From NCBI RefSeq assembly GCF_009857885.1, contig NZ_WWER01000004.1:124001-188000 (forward strand): DNA of 64,000 nucleotides, given 5' to 3'. This DNA is from Pusillimonas sp. TS35 (lineage in GTDB: Bacteria > Pseudomonadota > Gammaproteobacteria > Burkholderiales > Burkholderiaceae_B). The notes below the pieces were generated by a model that ran no database searches, was not told where the DNA came from, and saw only the letters and a list, made by a program, of their open reading frames with translations. Shown here piece by piece: positions 9,590 to 19,700 of this stretch; position 1 is the stretch's first letter; every line of letters starts with the position of its first letter. The translations under genes were made by a program, and so were the position numbers.

Positions 9590-9740
9590 CAGGCCATTCT
9601 CCTTTCAGGGTTGTAAAAAACAGTGGGGTGCGCCGCGCCATAGCCGCGGGTGCGGCCGGCGGGGCGGTGCGGCTGCAGCCAAGCCGCAGTGCGGTCGACG
9701 CAGTGTTGTGTGGGGCGACTGGCCCCTTCGGGGTCGTCGT

Positions 9741-11624
9741 TCATCGACGCAGGTGAGGCAAGGTATATGCCTGCTTGCCATAGGCCCAATGTGGCCATAG
9801 CACGTGCGCCAAGGCTTCGCGTGCGAGTGCAGCGTCGACAGGCATCGGGTCATAGGTTTGCGGCGCGGTATAGCGCAGCTGGGTGGCGGGGCGATTAGGT
9901 TCCAGTACGAGCAGTTGGTCGCCCTTCATATAGCCGTAGTTGTCTTGGTATTGCATCATTACGCGGCCGCCACCCTGGCCGGTGAGGTCGTGGCCGATCA
10001 TGGGGTGTTCGCTGTCGATGCCCATGAGCGAGAGCAGCGTGACGGGCAGGTCGATCTGGCTGATCAGGCGATCGTCGCGCCGGGGCTCGATGCTGCCGCC
10101 CAGAATGACTGCCGGGATATGGAAATGGCGCATGGGTACCAGTGTGGCGCCCCCCACCCGCGAGTCGTGATCGGCCACGATGAGAAAAACGGTGTTGTCC
10201 CAGTAGGGTGACTGCTTGGCCTGCTCGAAGAACTGCCCGATGGCCCAGTCGGCATAGCGCACGGTGTTTTCAACGGTGCGTGGATCGCCCACGGGTTGGA
10301 TGCGGCCGTCGGGGTATTCCCAGGGCGAATGGTTGCTGACCGAGAATGCGAGCGTGAAGGTGGGTTGGCTGGCATTGTCGAGCAATAACTGGTGCAGCTT
10401 GTCGAACATGTCTTCATCGCTGGCGCCCCAGGTGCCCACGAACTTCGGGCTCTGGAACGACGGCAGGTCGTGCACCATATCGAAGCCATTGCCCAGAAAG
10501 AAGTTTTTCATGTTGTCGAAGTGGGCTTCGCCGCCATAGATGAAATGCGAACGGAAGCCCTGCGGCTTGAGCAACTGTGCCAGGGTGAAGAAATCGCGCT
10601 GGGCCCCCGAGAGCCGCAGCACGGCATCCGAGATGGTGGGCGGGAAACCGGCCGAGACGGCTTCCAGGCCGCGCACCGACCGCGTACCCGTGGCATAGCA
10701 GCGCGTGAAATTCCAGCTTTGCGCGGCCAAGGTGTCCAGGCGCGGCGTATAGCCGGCGCCGCCGAGGTTGGCCACGTATTGGGCGCCCAGGCTTTCTTCG
10801 ACGATCATTACCAGGTTGAGGGGGCGTTCGGTGCGCCGGAAGGCGGTCTGGCGATGCAGCGTCGGGATGTCGGCCGGCCCTTGCGGCAGGCCCGCGCCGG
10901 CACGGACAATGCTGATAATCTCGGTTTCGTCCATACTGCCGTACACACGCGTGGCCGAGCGCTCGTTCTTCATGCTGTAGATGGCGTACGCGACGCTATA
11001 CAGCGAATTGAGCGGCAGCGTATTGAGCATGCTGTCGTTGCAATATGCCACGGTCGAGGGATTGATGGGGCGGTGCTTGAGCGTGCCGCGTATCGCCAGG
11101 AACACCACAACCGCGGCCACCAGACTGAACAGGATGCCCTGCCACCAAACCATTGGCACGTCGGGTGCCGTAGGCGCGAGCAGCCATTTGATCAACCAGG
11201 TGAGGGCAATAATGCCCAGGATGCCGCCCAGCAACGCGGCCTTGTAGCCCTTCCAGAGCATGCCGAAGACTTCGCGCGGATGCTTCAGGTATTCGACATA
11301 CAGCCGGTTGGGCCGTGTATCGTATTCGTCGATGAACTGCGGGGTGGAGACTTCAGGCACGATGATCAGCAGCCAGGCCAGAATAAACCACGCTTCGGCG
11401 ATATTGATCGCCGGCTGGTAACCGCCCAACCAGGGGGATAGCATCAGGGGTATGCCGGCCAGCGTGGCGATCAAGTTGGCGTCGATGCGCAGGCCGCCCA
11501 GCATGATGGGCCGCAAACCGCCCGCTTGTTTGACGCGTTCCCATTGCCAAAGCGCCAGAAGCAGGCGGCTCGCGGTAAGCAGGGTAAAGCAGACGACAAT
11601 GAAAGTAAGGGTGAGGTCGCGCAT
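9741..11624 (-). CDS. LTA synthase/OpgB-like sulfatase-fold membrane phosphotransferase
   Basis: A 627-residue protein with about five N-terminal membrane helices (residues 1-215) and a large C-terminal sulfatase/alkaline-phosphatase-fold domain on the periplasmic side. Visible elements are LNLVMIVEESLGAQYV (metal-binding Glu), ATGTRSVRGLE (probable nucleophilic Thr) and FLIVADHDSR (Asp-His metal ligands). In Gram-negative bacteria these enzymes transfer phosphoglycerol or phosphoethanolamine onto glycans such as osmoregulated periplasmic glucans. The gene stands alone; the 151 bases before the TerC gene hold nothing recognisable. The acceptor is not known. Confidence 0.85.
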   Translation of the reverse strand: MRDLTLTFIVVCFTLLTASRLLLALWQWERVKQAGGLRPIMLGGLRIDANLIATLAGIPLMLSPWLGGYQPAINIAEAWFILAWLLIIVPEVSTPQFIDEYDTRPNRLYVEYLKHPREVFGMLWKGYKAALLGGILGIIALTWLIKWLLAPTAPDVPMVWWQGILFSLVAAVVVFLAIRGTLKHRPINPSTVAYCNDSMLNTLPLNSLYSVAYAIYSMKNERSATRVYGSMDETEIISIVRAGAGLPQGPADIPTLHRQTAFRRTERPLNLVMIVEESLGAQYVANLGGAGYTPRLDTLAAQSWNFTRCYATGTRSVRGLEAVSAGFPPTISDAVLRLSGAQRDFFTLAQLLKPQGFRSHFIYGGEAHFDNMKNFFLGNGFDMVHDLPSFQSPKFVGTWGASDEDMFDKLHQLLLDNASQPTFTLAFSVSNHSPWEYPDGRIQPVGDPRTVENTVRYADWAIGQFFEQAKQSPYWDNTVFLIVADHDSRVGGATLVPMRHFHIPAVILGGSIEPRRDDRLISQIDLPVTLLSLMGIDSEHPMIGHDLTGQGGGRVMMQYQDNYGYMKGDQLLVLEPNRPATQLRYTAPQTYDPMPVDAALAREALAHVLWPHWAYGKQAYTLPHLRR

Positions 11625-11712
11625 GGGGCGATTGCAGGATTTTCGAACTGACTAGTGTATATGGTTTGCACGTCTGCTTACTGAAAGTCATGCGAGGCCA
11701 GCGCTTGACGGC

Positions 11713-11739
11713 TAATTATGCTCACGGTTAGCATAATTA
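11713..11739. promoter_or_regulatory. Candidate operator ahead of the branched-chain-type ABC operon
   Basis: A perfect 9-bp inverted repeat, TAATTATGC (11713-11721) and GCATAATTA (11731-11739), separated by nine bases, ends 20 bases before the substrate-binding protein start. Spacing and AT-richness fit a dimeric repressor site. The regulator is unknown. Confidence 0.5.
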
Positions 11740-11758
11740 AAACTGCTGCGAGACTGCC

Positions 11759-12970
11759 ATGATTTTGTCTTCATTTTTCATCCGAATTGCCGCGGCGGCG
11801 GCTTGCTCCGCGGCGGCTTTCTGCGCCAGTGCGCAGGACGTCATCCGCATCGGCGAATTGAATAGCTACAAGGCCCAGCCTGCCTTCCTGGGCCCGTACA
11901 AACAGGGTATGGCGCTGGCGGTCGAGCAGATCAATCAGGCCGGCGGCGTCAATGGCAAGAAACTCGAACTTGTCATTCGGGACGATAACGCCAACCCGGG
12001 CGACGCCGTGCGCGCAGCCCAGGAGTTGATCGCGCGTGAACAGGTCGATGTGCTCACAGGCACGTTTCTCTCACACGTCGGCTTGGCGGTGTCCGATTTT
12101 GCCGCTCACAACAAGCGTTTCTTTTTGGCCAGCGAGCCGTTGACCGACAAAATCGTCTGGGCCGAAGGCAACCACTATACCTACCGCCTGCGCAATTCCA
12201 CGTATATGCAGGTGGCTATGCTGATACCGGCCGCAGTGAAGATGAACAAAAAGCGCTGGGCGCTGGTGTACCCCAATTACGAATACGGCCAGTCAGCCGT
12301 GGCTACCTTCAAGACTTTGCTGCGCCAGGCGCAGCCAGATGTGGAGTTTGTTGTTGAGCAGGCCGCGCCACTGGGCAAGATCGACGCAGGCAACGTCGTG
12401 CAAGCCTTGGCCGATGCGCGCCCCGAGGCTATGTTCAATGTGCTGTTCGCCACTGACCTCACCAAATTCGTGCGCGCGGGCACGCAGCGCAACCTTTTTG
12501 CGGGTCTGCCGGTGGTCAGCATGCTCACCGGCGAGCCCGAGTACCTGGACGCACTGGGCGCTGAAACGCCCACGGGCTGGGTGGTGACCGGCTATCCGTG
12601 GTATGCCATCGATACGCCGGAGCATCAAGCCTTCCTGACTGCCTACCAGAAGCGTTTCAACGACTATCCCCGTCTGGGCACCGTCGTGGGCTACAGCACC
12701 ATCAAGTCGCTGGCTGCGGGTATCGTCAAGGCGGGTTCCACTGACAGCGAGGCGTTGGTGCAGGCGTTCAAGGGGTTGCAGGTCGATACGCCGTTCGGCC
12801 CAGTCACCTATCGCGGCCTGGATCATCAATCGACCATGGGCGCGTACGTGGGCACGCTGGCCGTCAAGGACGGCAAGGGCATCATGACCGATATCAAGTA
12901 CGTGGACGGCGCCACGGTTCAACCAACCGACGAGCAGGTGCGCACGTGGCGGCCAGCGTCGGCCGACTAA
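11759..12970 (+). CDS. ABC transporter substrate-binding protein, branched-chain amino acid (LivK/type I) family
   Basis: A 403-residue periplasmic protein. Residues 1-25 are a signal peptide ending in CASAQD. The mature part opens with VIRIGELNSYKAQPAFLGPY and GMALAVEQINQAGGVNGKKL, the classic type I periplasmic-binding start seen in LivJ/LivK, urea and aromatic-acid binders. It is the first gene of an operon whose next two genes encode a fused permease and a fused ATPase. The ligand could be an amino acid, amide or aromatic acid; the next locus, an indolepyruvate oxidoreductase, hints at amino acids but is on the other strand. Confidence 0.9.
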   Translation: MILSSFFIRIAAAAACSAAAFCASAQDVIRIGELNSYKAQPAFLGPYKQGMALAVEQINQAGGVNGKKLELVIRDDNANPGDAVRAAQELIAREQVDVLTGTFLSHVGLAVSDFAAHNKRFFLASEPLTDKIVWAEGNHYTYRLRNSTYMQVAMLIPAAVKMNKKRWALVYPNYEYGQSAVATFKTLLRQAQPDVEFVVEQAAPLGKIDAGNVVQALADARPEAMFNVLFATDLTKFVRAGTQRNLFAGLPVVSMLTGEPEYLDALGAETPTGWVVTGYPWYAIDTPEHQAFLTAYQKRFNDYPRLGTVVGYSTIKSLAAGIVKAGSTDSEALVQAFKGLQVDTPFGPVTYRGLDHQSTMGAYVGTLAVKDGKGIMTDIKYVDGATVQPTDEQVRTWRPASAD

Positions 12971-13021
12971 AGGCTGCGAGCGCTCCGCGCGGCGGCCAGG
13001 CGGACGGATGAGTAGTTGGGC

Positions 13022-14878
13022 ATGAGTATCACGGGCCTGATCGTCCAGCTTCTGAACGGGCTGGCCGAGGCGTCGTCGCTGTTTTTGGTAGCGGCGGGGC
13101 TTTCGCTTATTTTCGGGGTGAGCCGCATCGTCAATTTTGCGCACGGCTCGCTGTATATGTTGGGCCTGTATCTGGCATACAGCCTGGTGCAGGCCTGGGG
13201 CGCGGGCGCGGCGGGGTTTTGGGGCGGCGTGCTTGTTGCGGCGCTGCTGGTCGGGGCGCTGGGTGCTGTGGTCGAGGTATTGTTGCTGCGGCGTATCTAT
13301 GCGGCGCCTGAGCTCTTTCAATTGCTTGCCACCTTTGCGCTGGTACTGGTGCTCAGCGACCTTGTGCTGTGGCTGTGGGGGCCTGACGATCTACTTGGTC
13401 CGCTTGCGCCTGGCATGGGCGGGGCGGTGCGGATATTCGGCCGCTACCTCCCGATCTATGACGTGTTTCTGATTGCCGTGGGCCCGCTGGTGCTGCTTAT
13501 GCTGTGGCTAGCCTTGACGCGTACGCGCGCCGGTATGTTGGTGCGTGCCGCCACACAGGACAGGGAAATGCTGTCTGCGCTGGGCGTCAACCAAGCCTGG
13601 CTGTTCACGGCCGTGTTCGCCTTCGGCGCTTTCCTGGCGGGGTTGGGCGGGGCGCTGCAACTGCCGCGCCAGCCCGCCACGCTGGGGCTGGATCTAGGCA
13701 TCATCGGTGATGTGTTCGTGGTGGTTGTGGTGGGCGGCATGGGTTCGCTGCCGGGCGCTTTTGTGGCGGCGCTGGCGATCGCCGAACTCAAGGCGTTGTG
13801 CATTGCGCTGGGCACGGTGGACATCGGTGGCGTTGCCATCGCCTTTCCCCGCCTGACGCTGGCGATCGAGTTCATTTTTATGGCGGTGGTGCTGATCTGG
13901 CGTCCGTGGGGCTTGTTCGGCAGGCCCATGGCCGTTGTGCGCCAGGGGGCGGGCCACGCCGTGCCGCTGCGGCCGATGCCCGTCGCGCGCGGCGCCGTGG
14001 CGCTGCTGGCTTGCCTGGGCATGGCGGCTTTGCCGCTGCTGGCGGGTGCATTTCCCTATGCAGCCATTCTGGCGCATGATGCGCTGATCGCCATTATCTT
14101 CGCCGTGGGCCTGCATTTCATGATGGGCCTTGGCGGCATGCCTTCTTTCGGTCATGCCGCATATTTCGGGCTGGGCGCTTACGGGGCCGCTTTGTTGTTC
14201 CAGTCGGCTGGGTTCGGCATGCTGCCGGCACTGGCGGTCGCGCCCCTGGCGGCCGCCCTGGCTGCGATGCTGTTCGGTTGGCTGGGCGCGCGTCTGAGTG
14301 GCGTCTATCTGGCCATGCTGACGCTGGCGTTCGCCCAGATCATCTGGTCCATCGCCTTTCAGTGGGATGCGGTCACGGGCGGATCCAATGGTTTGTTCGG
14401 TATCTGGCCGGCCGACTGGCTGGCGGGTGATCGTTTCTACTATGCCACGCTGGCCGTGACGATTGCGGTGGTGCTTTTCGCGCGTCGGGTGGCGTTCTCG
14501 CCCTTTGGGCTGGCGTTGCGCGCTACGCGTGATTCGGCGCTGCGCGCGGATGCGGCGGGCGTCAACGTGCGGCGCGTGCAATGGACGGCGTTTGTGGCGG
14601 CGGGTACGGCCGCCGGCCTTGCGGGCGCGCTGTATGTATTTGCCAAGGGTGGGGTCTCGCCCGAAGCGCTGGCGATCGGTAAATCTGTGGATGTCCTGAT
14701 TATGGTGCTGCTGGGGGGCGTGCAGACCCTTGCAGGTCCGGTGGCGGGTGCGGCGGCCTTCACTGGCTTGCATGATCTATTCCTGGGTGTCACAGAATAC
14801 TGGCGCGCCTTGTTCGGCATGGTAATTCTGCTGATCGTGCTGGTGTTTCCACGTGGGCTGGCGGGGGTGGCGCGATGA
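13022..14878 (+). CDS. Fused branched-chain-type ABC permease (LivH-LivM in one chain)
   Basis: A 618-residue inner-membrane protein joining two permeases that are usually separate. Residues 1-290 match LivH (GLSLIFGVSRIVNFAHGSLY near the start; GIIGDVFVVVVVGGMGSLPG). From about residue 330 the protein matches LivM (GMPSFGHAAYFGLGAYGA; SGVYLAMLTLAFAQIIWS; the late VLIMVLLGGVQTLAGPVAG). The linker is a short charged stretch around residues 298-325. The ATG at 13022 is preferred over an in-frame TTG at 13016; no strong ribosome-binding site is visible. Its stop overlaps the next start (ATGA). Confidence 0.88.
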   Translation: MSITGLIVQLLNGLAEASSLFLVAAGLSLIFGVSRIVNFAHGSLYMLGLYLAYSLVQAWGAGAAGFWGGVLVAALLVGALGAVVEVLLLRRIYAAPELFQLLATFALVLVLSDLVLWLWGPDDLLGPLAPGMGGAVRIFGRYLPIYDVFLIAVGPLVLLMLWLALTRTRAGMLVRAATQDREMLSALGVNQAWLFTAVFAFGAFLAGLGGALQLPRQPATLGLDLGIIGDVFVVVVVGGMGSLPGAFVAALAIAELKALCIALGTVDIGGVAIAFPRLTLAIEFIFMAVVLIWRPWGLFGRPMAVVRQGAGHAVPLRPMPVARGAVALLACLGMAALPLLAGAFPYAAILAHDALIAIIFAVGLHFMMGLGGMPSFGHAAYFGLGAYGAALLFQSAGFGMLPALAVAPLAAALAAMLFGWLGARLSGVYLAMLTLAFAQIIWSIAFQWDAVTGGSNGLFGIWPADWLAGDRFYYATLAVTIAVVLFARRVAFSPFGLALRATRDSALRADAAGVNVRRVQWTAFVAAGTAAGLAGALYVFAKGGVSPEALAIGKSVDVLIMVLLGGVQTLAGPVAGAAAFTGLHDLFLGVTEYWRALFGMVILLIVLVFPRGLAGVAR

Positions 14879-16515
14879 GCTTGCTGCAAGTGCGTCATCT
14901 GGTGCGCGATTTCGGCGGCAATCGGGCGGTTGACGATGTTTCCTTCGATCTTGCGCCCGGAGAGTTGCTGGCCATGATCGGACCCAACGGGGCGGGCAAG
15001 TCGACGGTGTTCAATATGCTGGGTGGGCAGTTGCAACCCACATCAGGTTCGGTGGTGTTCGATGGCAAGACCCTGCGCGGGCTGGCGTCGCACCGTATCG
15101 CCCGCCTGGGTGTGGGCCGCAGCTTTCAGGTGGCGGCCACGTTCGGGTCCATGACGGTGCTGGACAATGTGCGGGTGGCGCTGCTGGCGGCTCGACGACG
15201 CACCAGGGTGTTCTGGCGGCCGGCCAGCGCACTGTACGAGGCAGATGCCTTGGTGCTGCTGCGTGAAGTGGGCATGGTGGAGCAGGCAGGGCGACTGTGC
15301 AGCGAATTGGCCTATGGCGATGTGAAGCGGCTGGAGCTGGCGGTCAGCCTGGCTGGCGAGCCCCGGTTGTTGTTGATGGATGAGCCGACTGCCGGCATGG
15401 GGTCGGCGGAGCGCTATGCGTTGATGGCACTGGTCAAGCGCTTGGTGATGGAGCGCGGTATGGCGGTGCTGTTTACCGAGCATAGTATGGATGTGGTGTT
15501 CGAGTACGCCGGCCGTGTGCTAGTGCTGGCGCGCGGCAAAGTGATTGCCGAAGGCGCGCCGCAGGCCGTGCGCGACGATGCGCGGGTGCGGGAGGTGTAC
15601 TTTGGTACCGGCGCCACCTTTGAAGGAAGGGATGCGGTGGCGCATACCCCTGCGCCGCCGGACGCGTTGCACACGGTGCGCGCCGATCCGCAGCAGCGGC
15701 AGCCCTTGCTCACCGTGCGCGGCATGAACGCCTGGTATGGCGATGCGCATATTCTGCGCGATGTGTCGCTGCAGGCGAGGCGAGGCGAGGTAGTAGCGCT
15801 GATGGGGCGCAACGGTGCGGGCAAGTCGACGACGTTCAAGGCACTGATGGGCTTGCTGGCGCGCCGCGATGGCTTTGCCGAATTCATGGGCCGCGGCCTG
15901 GAGGGGTTGGCGCCGTATGAGATCGCGCGCCTGGGCATGGGCTATGTGCCGGAAGACCGGCGTATTTTTACCGACCTGACGGTCACCGAAAACCTGCTCG
16001 CCGGCCGGCGCCCTGCGCGCTCCTGGCCTGTGCGGTATGCGGGAGGGGATGCTACGAGCGGGGGCGCGGATGCGGGTGATGCCATGTCCTCTCGTACGGG
16101 CTCAGTGTTGCATGCGCGCGCGGATGCGGATGGGGCCCTGAACTGGACGGTGGACGCGATCTTCGACGCTTTCCCGCATCTGGCGAGCTTGCGTAACCGG
16201 CCCGCCGGCGCGATGAGCGGGGGCGAGCAGCAGATGCTGGCTGTAGCGAGGGCTTTGATGGGCAACCCTTATCTGCTGCTGCTGGACGAGCCTTCGGAAG
16301 GTGTGGCACCGGTGGTGGTGGAGCAGCTTGCGGCCATGATTCTGGCGCTCAAGCGGCGTGGCGCAAGTGTGCTGCTGTCTGAGCAGAATATTCATTTCGC
16401 TCGTCTGGTGGCGGATCGCGCTTATGTGCTGGAAAGGGGGGTGATCCGCTACGAGGGCGCGATGGATGATCTGGCGGCAGACGACGCGGTGCATCGGAAG
16501 TTTCTGGCGATTTAG
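14875..16515 (+). CDS. Fused branched-chain-type ABC ATPase (LivG-LivF in one chain)
   Basis: A 546-residue protein with two complete ATP-binding cassettes. Cassette 1 has Walker A GPNGAGKS (about residues 36-43) and Walker B LLLMDEPTAG; its signature is the LivG-like YGDVKRLELA. Cassette 2 has GRNGAGKS (about 312-319), signature SGGEQQMLA, Walker B LLLLDEPSEG and the LivF-like GYVPEDRRIF. A roughly 40-residue Ala/Gly/Asp-rich insertion lies between GYVPEDRRIF and the cassette 2 signature (about residues 380-420). The start overlaps the permease stop by four bases, so translation is coupled. Together with the fused permease this gives a three-gene transporter in place of the usual five. Confidence 0.9.
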   Translation: MSLLQVRHLVRDFGGNRAVDDVSFDLAPGELLAMIGPNGAGKSTVFNMLGGQLQPTSGSVVFDGKTLRGLASHRIARLGVGRSFQVAATFGSMTVLDNVRVALLAARRRTRVFWRPASALYEADALVLLREVGMVEQAGRLCSELAYGDVKRLELAVSLAGEPRLLLMDEPTAGMGSAERYALMALVKRLVMERGMAVLFTEHSMDVVFEYAGRVLVLARGKVIAEGAPQAVRDDARVREVYFGTGATFEGRDAVAHTPAPPDALHTVRADPQQRQPLLTVRGMNAWYGDAHILRDVSLQARRGEVVALMGRNGAGKSTTFKALMGLLARRDGFAEFMGRGLEGLAPYEIARLGMGYVPEDRRIFTDLTVTENLLAGRRPARSWPVRYAGGDATSGGADAGDAMSSRTGSVLHARADADGALNWTVDAIFDAFPHLASLRNRPAGAMSGGEQQMLAVARALMGNPYLLLLDEPSEGVAPVVVEQLAAMILALKRRGASVLLSEQNIHFARLVADRAYVLERGVIRYEGAMDDLAADDAVHRKFLAI

Positions 16516-16723
16516 GGGGGCTGGGCCGCGCACGGGCCAGGGCACGTTCGGCAAGCCGCAAAATGCTTGCCAGGCGTTGGCCCCGCAGGGTACCTCATGC
16601 CGCCAGGCCAGTGCCCCGTCGGCGGGCAGCCCCACAGGAATCAGCGGGTCCGTCCCGTGCGCGGCGACAGCGACGGGACGGATGGGCTGGTGGAGGCCCG
16701 TCTGGGGTGACGTTTGGGCTTTG

Positions 16724-19700
16724 TCAGGCTACGGCGCCTTTGGGTTGGCGGCCATGGCGGTAGTCCTCCAGCAGTTCGGCGCGGCGGGCCTGGGCGGTCG
16801 CGATGCTCCTGTCTTTGACGTGGCCGTAGCCGCGGATGTCGTCGGGCAGGTTGGCCAGCGCCAGTGCGGCATCCATGTTGCGCTCGTTGAGGCTGGCTGC
16901 AAGCTCTTCGACCAAGTTTAAGTAGTCTTGCACCAATTGCCGTTCCATGCGGCGTTCCGCCGTATGGCCGAATATGTCGAGGGCGGTGCCGCGAAGGCCT
17001 TTCATGCGGGCCAATACGCCGAAGGCGCGCATCATCCACGGTCCATAGCTGCGTTTGACCAGCTCGCCGCGCGTGTTGCGACGCGCGAGCAGGGGCGGAG
17101 CGAGGTGGAAGCGCAGGGTGTAGTCGCGCCCGGGTTCGCCTTCGAATTGTTCGCGCAACTGGGCCAGGAAGGCAGGGTCGGTGTACAGGCGCGCGACTTC
17201 GTATTCGTCTTTGTAGGCCATGAGCTTGGCCAGGTGCGTGGCCACCGCGCGCGTCACGCGGCCGGCGTGCCCGTTGGCCAGCCGGGATTCGCATTCGCGT
17301 ATGCGTGCGACCGCGCTTTGGTAGCGCGCCGCGTAGCGGCTGTTCTGATAGTTTTCGAGCCATTGGGTATTGCGGGCGACCAGTGCGTCCAGGCTTTCGG
17401 GCATGGCGATGACGCGTGCGGTGGCAAGAGTTTCCACCTTGGCTAGCGCCGCCCGTGGCTCGGCCTGCGCCAATTGAGGCGCGATAGCCGCAACGCCCAG
17501 GTGCGCAGCGGCACGGCCCCATTCAAAGGCGGTGGCGTTCTTGTCCACGGCCACGCCATTAAGCTTCATGGCCTGCAGCAGGCTTTCTTGCGAGAGCGGG
17601 ACCCAGCTCTTTTGCCAGGCATAGCCCAGCAGCAGCGGGTTGGCGTAGATGGCGTCGCCCAGCAGGGCAAGCGCCAGTGCGATGGCGTCTATGTATTCGC
17701 AGCCATCGCCCATCGCTTCGTTCAAGCGCGCGCTGGCCGCATCGCCCGGGAAGCGCCATTTTGGGTTGTGGATGATTTCGGCGGTGGGCACCGGGGCGCT
17801 GTTGACCACCGCCTTGGTGCGCCCTTTGAGCGCTTTGCCCAGCACATCGGGCATGGCCGTCACGATGGTGTCACAGCCGATAATCAGCCGCGCTTCGCCG
17901 GTGGCGATGCGGGTGGCGTGAAGGTCGTCGGCCCGCGGTGCAAGCTGAACGTGGCTGAGCACGGCGCCGCCTTTCTGCGCCAGGCCGGCCATGTCGAGTA
18001 CGCTGACCCCGCGCTGCTCGATGTGGGCCGCCATACCCAGCAGGCTGCCGATGGTGACCACGCCGGTGCCGCCGATGCCGGTGACCAGAATGCCGTAGGG
18101 TGCGGCCAGCGCGGGGACGTCTGGGGCGGGGACGTGCGGCGGCGCAGCGGGCGAGGTAGGCACTGTGGCTGTGGCGCTGGGGGCAGTGACGGAACCGGGA
18201 TGCCCGCCAGCCGCACCCGCACCGGATGTGACAGCCCCCGCAGGCCGCGGTTTTTTCATCTGGGCGCCTTCGGCCGTGACAAAGCTGGGGCAGAAGCCAT
18301 TGATACAGGAGAAATCTTTATTGCACGACGATTGGTTGATGCGCCGCTTGGTGCCGCGCGGTGTGTCCACGGGCTCGACTGACAGGCAGTTGGACTTGGT
18401 GGAGCAGTCGCCACAGCCCTCGCAGACAGCTTCGTTGATGAAGACGCGCCGGGCGGGATCGGGATAGGTGCCGCGCTTGCGGCGGCGGCGCTTTTCGGTG
18501 GCGCAGGTTTGGTCGTACACCAGCACCGTGGTGCCCTGGATCTCGCGCAGCATGCGCTGCACGTCGTCCAGTTCGTCTCGGTGATGGACAGCGGCGCCGC
18601 CCGCCAGAGCGACACCCTTGTATTTTTCGGGCTCGTCCGTCACCACGACGATCTTGCGCGCGCCCTCTGCATGCACTTGCGCGATCACATCGGTGACTTT
18701 GAGTACGCCATCCACGGGCTGCCCGCCCGTCATGGCAACGGCGTCGTTGTAGAGGATTTTGTAGGTGATATTGGCGCCTGAGGCGATGGCGGCCCGTATC
18801 GCAAGGATGCCGGAGTGGAAATACGTGCCATCGCCCAGATTGGCGAAGATATGTTTTTCGTTGGTGAAATGATGCTGGCCTATCCAGGCCGCGCCTTCGC
18901 CGCCCATATGACTGAAGGTGGCCGTGTCGCGGTCCATCCAGATCGCCATGTAGTGGCAGCCGATACCTGCCAGCGCACGCGAGCCTTCGGGCACGCGCGT
19001 TGACGTGTTGTGTGGGCAGCCCGAACAGAACCATGGCTTGCGCTCTGGCCCGCCGGCGGTGCCGGCCTGGTCGCGCTCTTTGGCATCGAGGATGGCCATG
19101 CGCGCGGCGATGCGCGCGCGCAGCCCTTCGGGCATGTTGGATTTGTCGAGGCGGCGGGCCAGGGCGCGCGCAATCAGGGCAGGCGACAGCTCGCCCTGCG
19201 CCGGCAGCAGCCAGGGGCCGCGCGGCACAGACCACTCGCCGCCCGCATTGTCTTTTTCGTCGAACTTGCCGAAGACGCGCGGGCGTACGTCCTCACGCCA
19301 GTTGTAGAGTTCTTCCTTGAGTGTGTACTCGAGAATTTGGCGCTTTTCTTCCACCACCAGGATCTCTTCGAGACCAGTGGCGAACTCGCGTGCGTCTTGC
19401 GCATTCAGCGGCCAGACACAACCGATTTTCATCAGACGTATGCCCAATTGCGCACAAGCCTCGTCGTCCAGCCCCAGCTCGACCAGTGCCTGGCGCGTAT
19501 CCAGGTACGCCTTGCCGGCCGCCATAATGCCAAAGCGTGGCTGGGGTGAATCGATGACAATGCGGTTCAGGCGATTGGCGCGCACATAGGCCAGCGCCGC
19601 ATACCACTTGTAGTTGAATAGCCGCGCCTCTTGGTCCAGCGGGGGATCGGGCCAGCGTATGCCGAGCCCGCCGGCCGGCAGGATGAAGTTGTCGGGCAAA

